A DNA stretch of 64,000 nucleotides from Bufo bufo (taxonomy: Eukaryota; Chordata; Amphibia; Anura; Bufonidae): assembly GCF_905171765.1 (NCBI RefSeq), contig NC_053389.1:399142645-399206644 (forward strand). Direction: 5' to 3'. Of this stretch, positions 10,251 through 21,756 are shown in pieces (positions within the stretch are counted from its first letter, which is position 1; every line of letters begins with the position of its first letter). The notes below the pieces were generated by a model. That model ran no database searches, was not told the origin of the DNA, and worked only from the letters and a program-made list of their open reading frames with translations. A program made the translations under genes and the position numbers.

Positions 10251-11439
10251 AAGAGGTTAAGGGATTAAGCTAAATTCCCTTTAAACTGTGTTTATGAGCT
10301 GTTAGGAAAATACAGATAAAGGCTACTATTGAGCCTCCAGAGCTGCTCTCGTACATATTTACTTTGAAGCAGAAAGCAACAGTCTGCAGATACACTGAAA
10401 GTGAATGCTATAGAGGAAAATACACTCTCACTTCAGCAAGTGGCATTTATAATGTAGAGAAAGTTAACACAAGGCACTTACTAATATATTGTGATTCTCC
10501 TTTTCTGGCTTTATTAATTTTTCCATAATTGTATCTCCTGTGCTGGAGGGCCATGCTTGCACACTATAGGTGTTCTGTCTTCTTACACATTCACACAGTG
10601 TGCAGTCTGACGTTCAGCATAAACCATTCCTGTCTTCCAAATAAGAGGACTGTTCTTTGTTGTCTAACTTGTTTATTGGTCAACAGGTTGTACTCTCTGC
10701 GCGAAGCGCGTGAGTGAGAGATTGTACAAGTGTGCAGCAAAACTACAAGAATACAAATATCATGTATAAGTATAAAGAATAGCATAGCATGTACTATAAC
10801 ATTTGCATTGACAGTGAAAGCACATGGTACAATGGCTGCCTATATATAGGATTACAGTAAAAACAACTCTCTATGTGACAATTACAACTGACCGAACAGC
10901 TCTGCATAACATAATATCCCTGAAACAAAGGTAGATCTCTCACCAGATATGATTTTACAAGGATGGTGGAGTTTGAGAAGGAGACATGCATAGGACAGCT
11001 CTGCTGATGTGTCCTGGTGACTGGAGGCTTCTCTTACCCAGGATGCTTTTCACTCCCACAATGCTTTGCACCACCCACAATGGAGCAGTCTTTGTAACAG
11101 GAAAAACACAGTGTAATACATCTTAACACTGCTAGATGGTGCTATAACCACACTAATCACTACAGAAATACCAAAACCGAGGAAGACGTGATTTATAATA
11201 ATTCTCAAACTCGGCTGGGCGGAACAATAGGAAAAAGGCTTATGCACACTTCTGTGGTCCTGGCCACCAGAGAGGTCAGCTCCTTTTCCTATAGTGTGAT
11301 AGCACGGCCACCTCTGCTGGATTCCAGGGTGGTTGTAACCCCAGGAATAAAGCAGTGTATAATTACCGGGATTGGCGATGATGCCGAAACCAGAAAAGTT
11401 AGATTTTTTTAAAGGATTTAATTTGCTAATAAAACTAAA
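10251..11439. other. no supported feature
   Basis: I see no homology to the other elements, no convincing ORF and no RNA gene. The short ORFs here lack recognisable domains. Confidence 0.5.
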
Positions 11440-11779
11440 TTTAAAACGAACAAATTTGGTATCACTATAATCGTATTGAGCTGCAGAATAAGTATGTCAT
11501 GTCATTTTTAGTGCACAATGAATGCCAAAATGTCAAAACCCAAAGAACCTTGTTGGAATTGTGAGCGTGGTTTCAATTTTTGCTCACAAAGAATTGTTTT
11601 CGCGTTTTTCAATACAAGATATGGTAAATTAAATGGTTCCATAAAAAATGCATCTTGTCCCACAAAAAAATAAGCCCTCATATGACTATGTGAACAGAAA
11701 AATAAAAAAAAGTTATGGCTATTGGAATGTGGGGAGGGAAAATGAAAAATTTTAAAATGAAAATAGGCTCAGTCCTTAA
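11440..11779 (+). repeat. dispersed anuran-type repeat (copy 1)
   Basis: The stretch with TCATGTCATTTTTAGTGCAC, AAAACCCAAAGAACCTTG and ATAAGCCCTCATATGACTAT recurs in diverged form at 35390-35900 and 61890-62120. It is non-coding. Confidence 0.6.
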
Positions 11780-12150
11780 ACGGATTGCCTCATCACAGAC
11801 GATGAGGGCATATCGCTAGGACCTGCTGGGACCCGCACCTATATTGAGAGTGGAGCCCAGAAAGCGGTGGAGAGCGCATTGCGCATGCGTAGCTGCCCTC
11901 CATTCATTTTCTATCGGGCCGCTGAAAATAGCCGAACCCTGGCTCGGCTATTTCCGTTGGGCCCATAGCAGTGAATGGGAGCAGTGGTCGATCATGCACA
12001 GTGCGGTCCCATTCACTTCTATGGGGAGTGCACTTGGGGATGGCCAGACTGGAGTCCTCCAGCCACCACCTTGCAGGGCTTCGTTCCAGATCTAGGTGCA
12101 GGTCCCAGCAGTGGTAATATGTCCCCATTGTCTGAGATGGAACAACCTCT
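11780..12150. mobile_element. TTAA-flanked MITE 1
   Basis: Flanked by TTAA at 11776-11779 and 12151-12154. The ends, read inward, are ACGGATTGCCTCATCACAGA and AGAGGTTGTTCCATCTCAGA, which are diverged inverted repeats. The right end, TTAAAGAGG, fits the TTAAAGGRR consensus described for Xenopus T2/Kolobok MITEs. The ORFs inside are in inverted sequence and are not genes. Confidence 0.65.
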
Positions 12151-12154
12151 TTAA

Positions 12155-12590
12155 AGTAGCACTCCCACAAAAACTTTTTTCCTCTGACCCGTTAGAAAGG
12201 TACACGATGTAAACTGTGGTGAAGGTAAGTTTCTTACCAGTGACTGTATTTGTGAGTTATAACCTCCCTTCTGCTTTTCAGCTGTCATGTGACCAGCATT
12301 CTTTCCAAAAAACACAGCATCTTATGTGTGGAGAGTAAGTCAGTTTCTCCATGTTTTCCAATGGGAGCCTCAATGTTAGTCTCATAGGAATGAATAGAGA
12401 AGCAACTGACTTCCTGTCCTGTGTCAGTTGGAGATCAGAGAGCTGGCCACATGACACAACTAACAATCACAAGGGAGGTTATAACTCACAAATACCGTCA
12501 CCGGTAAGAAGATTAGCTTCACTATAGTTTACATCATAAACCTTTCTAACAGGTCAGAATAATTTTTTATTTTTTTGTGAGACTGTTACT
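12155..12590. mobile_element. TTAA-flanked MITE 2 (foldback)
   Basis: The left end AGTAGCACTCCCACAAAAAC mirrors the right end around 12570-12590, beside TTAA at 12591-12594. The inner arms also pair: CTCTGACCCGTTAGAAAGGT with the reverse complement of 12539-12558, and TTACCAGTGACTGTATTTGT with 12487-12508. It shares the TTAA at 12151-12154 with MITE 1. Confidence 0.7.
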
Positions 12591-12594
12591 TTAA

Positions 12595-13050
12595 GGGATT
12601 ACATGATTAATCATTAAAAACATGATTTGTAACCTAAAATCAATAGAATGCAATAATTAAAAAAGCTCTAAAGGTATGAATAGCCTTTAAATATAGTATA
12701 TTTGTATGCATTATATTCTTAAAACAACAACCAATATACACTATATCTGTGTGAAAGAAAATGTGCAATGGAAACACATTTCTCAGTAGATCTTATCATC
12801 TTTATTGTGTGTATTTCTCCGCGCCCATCTTTTCAATTTCCCGTCACTTGAAGTTTGACAAGCAGATAGTGTAGATTGATCCTACTTTCTCAGCACACCA
12901 TACATGAGTAATAACTGTACAAAATGCCTGAAATTGCACTAGATTTACAATTGAAACTATTGAAGAAAATTGTAAATAGTCTTGAAAATTGAATGCTGTT
13001 AAAGAAGAATACCAATACCGGCAGCATCTACATTGTGGCAATGTAAATAG
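12595..13050. other. no supported feature
   Basis: AT-rich sequence without recognisable repeat or gene. Confidence 0.5.
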
Positions 13051-13732
13051 TGATGGGTGCAGTAAAGTCCCGGGGAAGCATGAAAAAGGGGTGTTTGCAC
13101 CAGGAGCGTGTCACCAAGGAGCCCGGCCTTGGTGGAGTAAAGCTAGCTCCAGCTAGTCCGGGGTGGGCTTTTACCTGGGTGGGTGCCTGTTCCCCATGCT
13201 CCAGTCCGGGGTTTTGAAATATGCCCATGTCCAGGGACGGTATTTAATCCTGTTGCTGGACTTGGGTGTGGCTCCCAGTCTGGGGAAGGAGAGTGTGTTT
13301 TCCAGAAACAGAGGCCTGTTGAGGCTCTGTGTGTGTGGTCTCAGTCGAGCTAGGCTGAGGGACCACGAGGCTAAGTGACAGCCTGGAATTTTGGGGATGC
13401 AGTGACGCCTGCGGCACAAGGGCCACGAGGTCAGAGTCGGTAGGACTGCTGGACCACAATCCCCCAAAGGGACTTGCATTTGCTACAGCCTGGAGGCTAC
13501 TGGACTATTGGGCTGAGAAAGCCGCATGTTATGACCGTGTGTGAACGGTCCTTTAGGTGAGTCAGGTTATTATATGTTTAGTTAGAAGACAGCCGGGCAG
13601 GTGTTTATTTTGTATCATTTAGGTTTGGTTTGCTGAGGTGCCAAATAAAGCGATGTTTGGACCTGAAAATTGGTGTCTAACGACGATACTTGTGTAAATG
13701 ACCCCCAGAGAAGAGTTAACCCCCCCACAACA
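13051..13732 (+). mobile_element. possible solo LTR
   Basis: A 0.68-kb G/C-balanced block in AT-rich surroundings begins TGATGGGTGCAG and ends CCCCCCACAACA. It has a TATA-like TATTTAAT near 13240 and an AATAAA near 13646, the order expected of U3-R-U5. The flanking five bases (AATAG and TGTAG) agree at three of five positions only. No second LTR or internal coding region is seen. Confidence 0.35.
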
Positions 13733-14405
13733 TGTAGTAGGTATAAATATTTTATAGCTAAAACTTTTCACATATAAAGGACAATGGGTCAATTAAACTA
13801 ATTGTTTTAACACTGAAGTTCTTTATGAATTAAAACTAAGGGTTTTACACTTTGCCAGAATTCACCTTTCAGGCTTCAAGCACAAGAGCTCAGAATAACA
13901 GAAAATTACCCCGGGGTTTGCTGTTTCTGCCAGTGTTAACCATGTGAAAAGACATCTTTCTTCTGTCACCACTGTATTATTAGAATATGCACAAGTGACT
14001 AAGTACTTGTAATCAGTCAGGGTAGCTACAAAAGGATTAAGTGCTGCAAAAATGGAAAAGTCTTCTTGACAAAACATGAACATGAGCACTAATGTATACT
14101 CAAACATTACTTAAGCATATACAATGCTTGAAAATTTTAATAATTTAACAAAGTTGCTGTTTCTTTTACCTATAACTGCAGAGAAGGCCGGAAATTGTTT
14201 TTGGTTTTTAATAGAAATGCCATTATTGATTAGGTAATAATCAGGGTTCCGTCCATCTCATAATCTTAAAGTGTGTTTGCAGCTTACCATACCTCTTCTT
14301 GATAAATATTAAGTAATACAATCTTATACATGTAAACGGAAGAGGAAATGAAAAACGAATTAATTCAATTACACTATATTGTACATTCTAAGTCAACTTC
14401 TTTGT
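13733..14405. other. no supported feature
   Basis: AT-rich sequence; no repeat or gene recognised. Confidence 0.5.
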
Positions 14406-14409
14406 CAAA

Positions 14410-14690
14410 GGACGACCTAAAATCCTCTAGGACCACCGACATCTGCTGTTGATGTAGGCTTGGTGCAGACTGACTTGATGACCAGTAAGATCAGTGCTCT
14501 GTGGGGTCCATATCATCACTTCCAGGACTCCTAGTTCTTCTTTATGCTGAAGATAGATCTTTATTACATTGGCTGTATTATCGGGGGTCATTGTCCTGCA
14601 GCAGAACACATTTGGAGCCAATCAAATGACTTCCTGCTGGTATTGCATGATGGATAAGTATCTGACTCTTTTGATTAGCATTGGTACTTT
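14410..14690 (-). pseudogene. Tc1-like transposase remnant
   Basis: Minus-strand frames contain diverged catalytic-domain pieces: VLLQDNDP, then TANVIKIYLQHKEELGVLEV, then WTPQSTDL in place of the usual W-P-x-Q-S-P-D-L. This is the second catalytic Asp region and the run-up to the Glu of a Tc1/mariner DDE transposase. Several frameshifts and stops break it, and no terminal inverted repeats are seen. hAT copy B inserted just to its right. Confidence 0.6.
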
Positions 14691-14698
14691 GGTGAAGG

Positions 14699-14706
14699 CC
14701 CACTAC
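14699..14706. repeat. target site duplication of hAT copy B, left
   Basis: CCCACTAC immediately precedes the left terminus TAGAGTTGAGCGAAC at 14707 and is repeated exactly at 21054-21061. Eight bp is the hAT superfamily's duplication length. Confidence 0.95.
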
Positions 14707-14999
14707 TAGAGTTGAGCGAACACCTGGATGTTCGGGTTCGTGAAGTTTGGCCGAACTTCCCGGAAATGTTCGGGTTCGGGATCTGAACCCGACCCGAACT
14801 TCGTCCCAAACCCGAACCCCATTGAAGTCAATGGGGACCCGAACTTTTCGGCACTAAAAAGGCTGTAAAACAGCCCAGGAAAGAGCTAGAGGGCTGCAAA
14901 AGGCAGCAACATGTAGGTAAATCCCCTGCAAACAAATGTGGATAGGGAAATGAATTAAAATAAAAATAAAAAAAATAAAAATTAACCAATATCAATTGG

Positions 15000-15340
15000 A
15001 CAGAGGTCCCATAGCAGAGAATCTGGCTTCACGTCAGCAGAGAATCAGTCTCTTCATGCCATAGCAGAGAATCTGGCTTCATGTCAGCAGAGAATCAGTC
15101 TTCATGTCATAGCAGAGAATCAGGCTTCACGTCACCCACCACTGGAACAGGCCACTGTCACATATTTAGGCCCCGGCACCCAGACAGAGGAGAGAGGTCC
15201 CGTAACAGAGAATCTGGCTTCATGTCAGCAGAGAATCAGTCTTCATGTCATAGCAGAGAATCAGGCTTCACGTCACCCACCACTGGAACAGGCCACTGTC
15301 ACATATTTAGGCCCCGGCACCCAGACAGAGGAGAGGTTCA
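15000..15340. repeat. minisatellite in hAT copy B (about 2.5 units)
   Basis: Repeats of AGCAGAGAATCAG, CATGTCATAGCAGAGAATC and TATTTAGGCCCCGGCACCCA recur with an irregular period. The same minisatellite is expanded in copy C (44887-45955). ORFs across it merely read the repeat. Confidence 0.9.
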
Positions 15341-15452
15341 TTCAACTTTGGGTTGCCCCGCAATATAATGGTAAAATGAAAATAAAAATAGTATTGAATG
15401 AGGAAGTGCCCTGGAGTAGAATAATATATTGTTAAGGGGAGGTAGTTAATGT

Positions 15453-17866
15453 CTAATCTGCACAAGGGATGGACAGGTCCTGTGGGATCCATGCCTGGTT
15501 CATTTTTATGAACGTCAGCTTGTCCACATTGGCTGTAGACAGGCGGCTGCGTTTGTCTGTAATGACGCCCCCTGCCATGCTGAATACACGTTCAGACAAA
15601 ACGCTGGCCGCCGGGCAGGCCAGCACCTCCAAGGCATAAAAGGCTAGCTCTGGCCACGTGGACAATTTGGAGACCCAGAAGTTGAATGGGGCCGAACCAT
15701 CAGTCAGTACGTGGAGGGGTGTGCACAGGTACTGTTCCACCATGTTATTGAAATGTTGCCTCCTGCTAACACTTTCCGTATCAGGTGGTGGTGCAGTTAG
15801 CTGTGGCGTGGTGACAAAACTTTTCCACATCTCTGCCATGCTAACCCTTCCCTCAGAGGAGCTGGCTGTGACACAGCTGTGTTGGCGACCTCTTGCTCCT
15901 CTTCTGCCTTCGCCTTGGGCTTCCACTGGTTCCCCTGTGACATTTGGGAATGCTCTCAGTAGCGCGTCTACCAACGTGCGCTTGTACTCGCTCATCTTCC
16001 TATCACGCTCCAGTGTAGGAAGTAAGGTGGGCACATTGTCTTTGTACCGGGGATCCAGCAGGGTGGCAACCCAGTAGTCCGCACAAGTTAAAATGTGGGC
16101 AACTCTGCTGTCGTTGCGCAGGCACTGCAGCATGTAGTCGCTCATGTGTGCCAGGCTGCCCAGAGGTAAGGACAAGCTGTCCTCTGTGGGAGGCGTATCG
16201 TCATCGTCCTGTGTTTCCCCCCAGCCACGCACCAGTGATGGGCCCGAGCTGCTTTGGGTGCCACCCCGCTGTGAACATGCTTCATCCTCATCCTCCTCCA
16301 CCTCCTCCTCATCCTCGTCCTCCTCGTCCTCCAGTAGTGGGCCCTGTCTGGCCACATTTGTACCTGGCCTCTGGTGTTGCAAAAAACCTCCCTCTGAGTC
16401 ACTTTGAAGAGACTGGCCTGAAAGTGCTAAAAATGACCCCTCTTCCTCCTCTTCCTCCTGGGCCACCTCCTCTTCCATAATCGCCCTAAGTGTTTTCTCA
16501 AGGAGACATAGAAGTGGTATTGTATCGCTGATAACGGCGTCATCGCCACTGGCCATGTTGGTGGAGTACTCGAAACAGCGCAACAGGGCACACAGGTCTC
16601 GCATGGAGGCCCAGTCATTGGTTGTGAAGTGGTGCTGTTCCGCAGTGCGACTGACCCGTGCGTGCTGCAGCTGAAACTCCACTATGGCCTGCTGCTGCTC
16701 GCACAGTCTGTCCAGCATGTGCAAGGTGGAGTTCCACCTGGTGGGCACGTCGCATATGAGGCGGTGAGCGGGAAGGCCGAAGTTACGCTGTAGTGCAGAC
16801 AGGCGAGCAGCGGCAGGGTGTGAACGCCGGAAGCGCGAACAGACGGCCCGCACTTTATGCAGCAGCTCTGACATGTCGGGGTAGTTGCGAATGAACTTCT
16901 GCACCACCAAATTCAGCACATGCGCCAGGCAAGGGATGTGCGTCAAACCGGCTAGTCCCAGAGCTGCAACGAGATTTCGCCCATTATCGCACACCACCAG
17001 GCCGGGCTTGAGGCTCACCGGCAGCAACCACTCGTCGGTCTGTTGTTCTATACCCCGCCACAACTCCTGTGCGGTGTGGGGCCTGTCCCCCAAACATATG
17101 AGTTTCAGAACGGCCTGCTGACGTTTACCCCGGGCTGTGCTGAAGTTGGTGGTGAAGGTGTGTGTCTGACTGGATGAGCAGGTGGAAGAAGAGGAGGAGG
17201 AAGCTGAGTAGGAGGAGGAGGAGACAGGAGGCAAAGAATGTTGCCCTGCGATCCTTGGCGGCGGAAGGACGTGCGCCAAACAGCTCTTCCGCCCAGCCGC
17301 CACTACATTTACCCAGTGTTCAGTTAGGGAGATATAGCGTCCCTGGCCGTGCTTACTGGTCCACGTATCTGTGGTTAGGTGGACCTTGCCACAGATGGCG
17401 TTGCGCAGTGCACTCTTGATTTTATCGGATACTTGGTTGTGCAGGGAAGGCACGGCTCTTTTGGAGAAGTAGTGCCGGCTGGGAACAACATACTGTGGGA
17501 CAGCAAGCGACATGAGCTGTTTGAAGCTGTCTGTGTCCACCAGCCTAAATGACAGCATTTCATAGGCCAGTAGTTTAGAAATGCTGGCATTCAGGGCCAG
17601 GGATCGAGGGTGGCTAGTTGGGAATTTACGCTTTCTCTCAAATGTTTGTGAGATGGAGAGCTGAACGCTGCTGTGTGACATGGTTGAGATGCTTGGTGAC
17701 GCAGGTGGTGGTGTTGGTGGTACATCCCATATTTGCTGGGAGGCAAGTGCCAACGTCCCTCCAGAGGCGGAGGAAGAGGGCGAGGCGGCGGCAGCAGCAG
17801 AAGAGGCCGAGGCGGCAGCAGCAGAAGAGGTAGCAGGGGGAGCCTGAGTGACTTCCTTGTTTTTAA
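15453..17866 (-). pseudogene. hAT transposase, C-terminal catalytic part (copy B)
   Basis: This carries the RNase H-like core and C-terminal dimerisation domain of a hAT transposase, which cuts and joins transposon ends in the nucleus. From the insertion point inward it has a low-complexity Ala/Ser/Pro linker, then TTDTWTSKHGQGRYISLT (first catalytic Asp region) and VVCDNGRN (second Asp region). CLAHVLNLVVQKF, an acidic Glu/Asp insert and finally the dimerisation motif ASVLSERVFSMAGG follow. The 766-codon stretch from 17753 to 15453 is uninterrupted and ends in PCAD. It is separated from its N-terminal half by the TTAA element at 17867-18649, so the gene is broken here. The antisense Ser/Pro-rich ORFs are shadows of the acidic stretch. 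Confidence 0.9.
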
Positions 17867-18649
17867 ATGGCTTCTGTCACCCCATTAAACCGTTTTTTTT
17901 TTTTCTTTACTAATAATCCCTACACTGCGATCTCAGCATACATAAGCTAATTAATGATTTTCGTTCAGTAGAATTTGCTAAAAATCGATTTTTATAATAT
18001 GTAAATTACCTTGCTACCAGCGAGTAGGACGGCTACTTGCTGGTAGCAGCCGCATCCTCCGATCGTAATGACGCCCCCTCCGCTTGTTGATTGACAGGGC
18101 CAGGGAACGGAATCGTTCTGTGCTGGCCCTGCCTGTTTTCATTCAATATCTGGTGCCTGCGCCGCGGCCGTACCTATCTTCAATCTGCGCAGGCGCACTG
18201 AGAGGCGGCCACTCACTTGGCCGCTCCATCCTCAATGCGCCTGCGCCGATGACGTCACATCTACACCCGGCGCAGGCGCATTGAGGATGGAGCGGCCGAG
18301 TGAGTGGCCGCCTCTCAGTGCGCCTGCGCAGATTGAAGATAGGTACGGCCGCGGCGCAGGCGCCAGATATTGAATGAAAACAGGCAGGGCCAGCACAGAA
18401 CGATTCCGTTCCCTGGCCCTGTCAATCAACAAGCGGAGGGGCCGTCATTACGATCGGAGGATGCGGCTGCTACCAGCAAGTAGCCGCCCTACTTGCTAGT
18501 AGCAAGGTAATTTACATATTATAAAAATCGATTTTTAGCTAATTCTACTGAACGAAAATCATTAATTAGCGTATGTATGCTGAGATCGCAGTGTAGGGAT
18601 TATTAGTAAAGAAAAAAAAAAAACGGTTTAATGGGGTGACAGAAACCCT
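17867..18649. mobile_element. TTAA foldback element inside hAT transposase
   Basis: A 783-bp near-complete palindrome centred near 18258 is flanked by TTAA at 17863-17866 and 18650-18653. The ends read ATGGCTTCTGTCACCCC and, inverted, AGGGTTTCTGTCACCCC. Because the arms mirror each other, the same peptide (MLIDRARERNRSVLALPVFI) is encoded on both strands; it is not a gene. Removing the element with one TTAA gives CCTTGTTTTTAAGGTGTTTA, exactly the sequence of copy C near 47937-47955. TTAA and the TTAAAGGG end suggest a T2/Kolobok-like or piggyBac-like MITE. Confidence 0.9.
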
Positions 18650-18653
18650 TTAA

Positions 18654-19671
18654 GGTGTTTACTCCACTGCAGTTCATGCTTTGCATGCAGGTGCCTGGTC
18701 ATGCAGGTTGTGCTAAGGTTCAGAACGTTAATGCCTCGCTTCAGGCTCTGATGGCACAGCGTGCAAACCACTCGGGTCTTGTCGTCAGCACATTGTTTGA
18801 AGAAGTGCCATGCCAGGGAACTCCTTGAAGCTGCCTTTGGGGTGCTCGGTCCCAGATGGCGGCGGTCAGTAGTAGGCGGAGTCTCTTGGCGGCGAGTGTT
18901 CTGATTTTGCCCACTGCTCCCTCTTTGTCTTTTGCTACACTGTTGGCTCGGTCTCACCACTGCCTCTTCCTCCGAACTGTGAAAGTCAGTGGCACGACCT
19001 TCATTCCATGTGGGGTCTAGGACCTCATCGTCCCCTGCATCGTCTTCCACCCAGTCTTGATCCCTGACCTCCTGTTCAGTCTGCACACTGCAGAAAGACG
19101 CAGCAGATGGCACCTGTGTTTCGTCATCATCAGAGACGTGCTGAGGTGGTATTCCCATGTCCTCATCATCAGGAAACATAAGTGGTTGTGCGTTAGTGCA
19201 TTCTATCTCTTCCACCCCTGGGGAAGGGCTAGGTGGATGCCCTTGGGAAACCCTGGCAGCAGAGTCTTCAAACAGCATAAGAGACTGCTGCATAACTTGA
19301 GGCTCAGACAGTTTCCCTGATATGCATGGGGGTGATGTGACAGACTGATGGGCTTGGTTTTCATGCGCCATCTGTGCGCTTTCTGCAGAAGACTGGGTGG
19401 GAGATAATGTGAACGTGCTGGATGCACTGTCGGCCACCCAATTGAGTAATGCCTGTACCTGCTCAGGCCTTACCATCCTTAGAACAGCATTGGGCCCCAC
19501 CAAATATCCCTGTAAATTCTGGCGGCTACTGGGACCTGAGGTAGTTGGTACACTAGGACGTGTGGCTGTGGCAGAACGGCCACGTCCTCTCCCAGCACCA
19601 GAGGGTCCACTAACACCACCACGACCATGTCCACGTCCGCGTCCGCGTCCCTTACTAGATGTTTTCCTCAT
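18654..19671 (-). pseudogene. hAT transposase, N-terminal BED part (copy B)
   Basis: Starts at the ATG at 19671-19669 (MRKTSSKGRGRGRGHGRGG). About 280 residues of RG-rich, Ser/Pro-rich and acidic low-complexity sequence precede a BED-type zinc finger. The finger is recognised by SLAWHFFKQCADD, CTLCHQSL and MTRHLHAKH, the C-x2-C...H-x4-H ligands that bind DNA in ZBED/hAT proteins. After HLK the frame runs into the foldback and stops a few codons later. With the insertion absent, as in copy C, the frame continues into the catalytic half. Confidence 0.9.
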
Positions 19672-19825
19672 TGTTCCCGTTCACCACAATAAGAAAAATA
19701 TTATTCGGGCCAATGTATTGAATTAAAATTCAGGCCTTTTTTTACAGACACCTAACACTGTCTGGCTATCTATTTAGGTACCGTATTACACTAATACAGG
19801 CACACCAGTAATGACAGATTTAGCT

Positions 19826-20119
19826 GAATATAAATGTGAGGCCTATTTTTTAGGCGCTGTGTGACAGGTATACGTTTAATCACAGAATTAGACTTGTATC
19901 TGCACTGTAGCGTGTGTGTTAAGTTTTTCAGAATGACCCTATCAGCACCTTGAATCTAATATACCCTTTTAGGGATAGATTTAAAGTAGGCCTGATATAG
20001 CAGAAACTACTAATTTTGAGAATGGCAAATTTGGGAATTGTTTTTCAACCCAGAACAAAAACTGTGCTTTTACGGTCACTAAAAATAACTTGACCAGCTA
20101 AAACAGTACTGATTTGGAG
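19826..20119. repeat. single copy of the 295-bp monomer (hAT copy B)
   Basis: From GAATATAAATGTGAGG at 19826 to the next GAATATAAATGTCAGG at 20120 the sequence is one diverged unit of the array at 179-3240. The palindrome of the array monomer is not formed here (GCACTGTAGCGTG). Confidence 0.85.
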
Positions 20120-20161
20120 GAATATAAATGTCAGGCCTATTTTTTAGGCGCTGGGTGACAG

Positions 20162-20530
20162 GCTCAACTTGCCCCTGATGTAGTATATGGCCAAAAAATA
20201 ACCACACTATTGATGGTTAAATGCACTTGGGTGACACAGGCTCAGCCTGCACCTGATGTAGTATATGGCCAAAAAATAACCACACTATTGATGGTTAAAT
20301 GCACTTGATGAAAGCTTGACCCTGATGTAGGATATAGCAAAAAATAACCACACTATTGATGGTTAAATGCACTTGGGTGACACAGGCTCAGCCTGCACCT
20401 GATGTAGTATATGGCCAAAAAATAACCACACTATTGATGGTTAAATGCACTTGGGTGACACAGGCTCAGCCTGCACCTGATGTAGGATATAGCAAAAAAT
20501 AACCACACTATTGATGGTTAAATGCACTTG
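20162..20530. repeat. 78-bp tandem repeat block (hAT copy B)
   Basis: Units start near 20162, 20240, 20313, 20386 and 20464; one is shortened. They share TGATGTAGKATATRGC and AACCACACTATTGATGG. Confidence 0.85.
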
Positions 20531-21053
20531 GCGGTAGCTTGTGCTGGCGCACCACAAGCCACAAAATGGCCGCCGATCACCCCAGAAAAAAGTGATATAA
20601 AAACGCTCTGGGCAGCCTAAAAAAAGTGAGCAATTGAATATCAGCACTTCAATGATCCACAGCTAGAGATCGATCACTGAATGAAGTCTTTTGGAGGAGT
20701 TAATCTGCCTAATCTCGCCCTAACGTCGCAGCTGCAACCTCTCCCTACGCTTGTATCAGCAGAGTGACGTGCAGCGCTACGTGACCCAAGCTTATATAGA
20801 GGCTGGGTCACATGCTGCACTGGCCAATCACAGCCATGCCAATAGTAGGCAAGGCTGTGATGGCCTCTTGGGGCAATTAGTATGACGCTTGTTGATTGGC
20901 TGCTTTGCAGCCTTTCAAAAAGCGCCAAGAAAGCGCCGAACACCGAACCCGAACCCGGACTTTTACGAAAATGTTCGGGTTCGGGTCCGTGTCACAGACA
21001 CCCCAAAATTCGGTACGAACCCGAACTATACAGTTCGGGTTCGCTCATCCCTA

Positions 21054-21061
21054 CCCACTAC
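21054..21061. repeat. target site duplication of hAT copy B, right
   Basis: CCCACTAC, identical to 14699-14706. Confidence 0.95.
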
Positions 21062-21338
21062 AAAGTTTAAGGTGAGATGGTATCTTTTGCCTATTGTTAC
21101 TGCAAATATTGTCTGCTGCTATGCCAGTTACCCCTAATGCTATGCCTACTGTCCTTCCATATTATTCTTGATGTTTGCCAAAACTGCATCTGTATGGAGT
21201 TGCTGCCCCAAATAGTATAATTCTTGAGGTGTCCAAGAGAAAAGGACTAAAAGCAAAAAGCCTGGTTGCATGTATTTTGCTGTTCTGATAAACTTGTGGC
21301 TGAGAGACCTAATAGAAGATTTATACATGCAATGTATG
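21062..21338. other. unique spacer between hAT copy B and Gypsy 1
   Basis: No repeat or gene recognised. Its last five bases, GTATG at 21334-21338, are the Gypsy 1 target duplication. Confidence 0.6.
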
Positions 21339-21756
21339 TGTCACGGGAAGGGAAGGTAGAAGGAACTGCACCCCCTAGACTGCCACCCTCAACCCTGTCC
21401 CTGTCTACTTGCACCACCCGCCCTAGGTGACAGGGTGCAACTAGGCGACGGTCCCTAACCTCCATAAGTGCCGGATAGGAGAGGAAGGAACAGAGAGGGT
21501 ACCGGACAGCTAGGCAGAGAACGGTACACGAGATGCAGGCAGACAAATGGACAAGAGAGAGGTACCCTGTGAAGGAGAAGGAAAAGGCGAGTCAGCTAGC
21601 CGAGGTCAGTCCGGGAGGTCACGTCAATTCAAAGGGAAGAGGCAGGTGACAAATCCGAGAACGAGCCGAGGTCAGAATCCGAGATGTAGCGTCAAAACCA
21701 AGGGAGCAGGCAAAGGGAGGTCAGGAAACTGTCAAGGCCTTTGGCGCCCCGTTACA
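21339..21756 (-). repeat. Gypsy 1 3' LTR (shortened)
   Basis: Begins TGTCACGGGAAG and ends GCGCCCCGTTACA on the plus strand, like the 5' LTR. A segment of about 320 bp present near 27990-28300 in the 5' LTR is missing near 21735. Confidence 0.9.

Larger units (their letters stand above)
14707..21053 (-). mobile_element. hAT transposon copy B, complete (6347 bp)
   Basis: Termini TAGAGTTGAGCGAAC (14707) and, inverted, TAGGGATGAGCGAAC (21053) are bounded by a perfect 8-bp duplication. The internal order is a minisatellite (15000-15340), a minus-strand transposase in two parts (15453-17866 and 18654-19671) interrupted by a TTAA foldback, and a gene-upstream region with one 295-bp monomer and five 78-bp-type units. 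BED zinc finger plus hAT dimerisation domain place it near Ac/ZBED-like hATs. Apart from the insertion, the reading frame appears open. Confidence 0.95.

Noticed and set aside
11844..12170. 83-aa and 88-aa overlapping ORFs
   Set aside because: Both lie within the inverted sequence of TTAA MITE 1 and mirror each other.
13163..13479. Overlapping ORFs up to 102 aa in a GC-balanced block
   Set aside because: No domain; the block looks like an LTR with TATA and AATAAA signals rather than coding sequence.
15081..15368. 95-aa ORF (and 147-aa ORF at 44887-45330)
   Set aside because: Runs across the hAT minisatellite; peptide periodicity follows the DNA repeat.
16144..16480. Plus-strand Ser-rich and Pro-rich ORFs (also 46566-47224)
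   Set aside because: Antisense shadows of the acidic Glu/Asp stretch of the hAT transposase.
18084..18432. Same 66-aa peptide encoded on both strands
   Set aside because: Result of the palindromic arms of the TTAA foldback; no independent evidence of coding.
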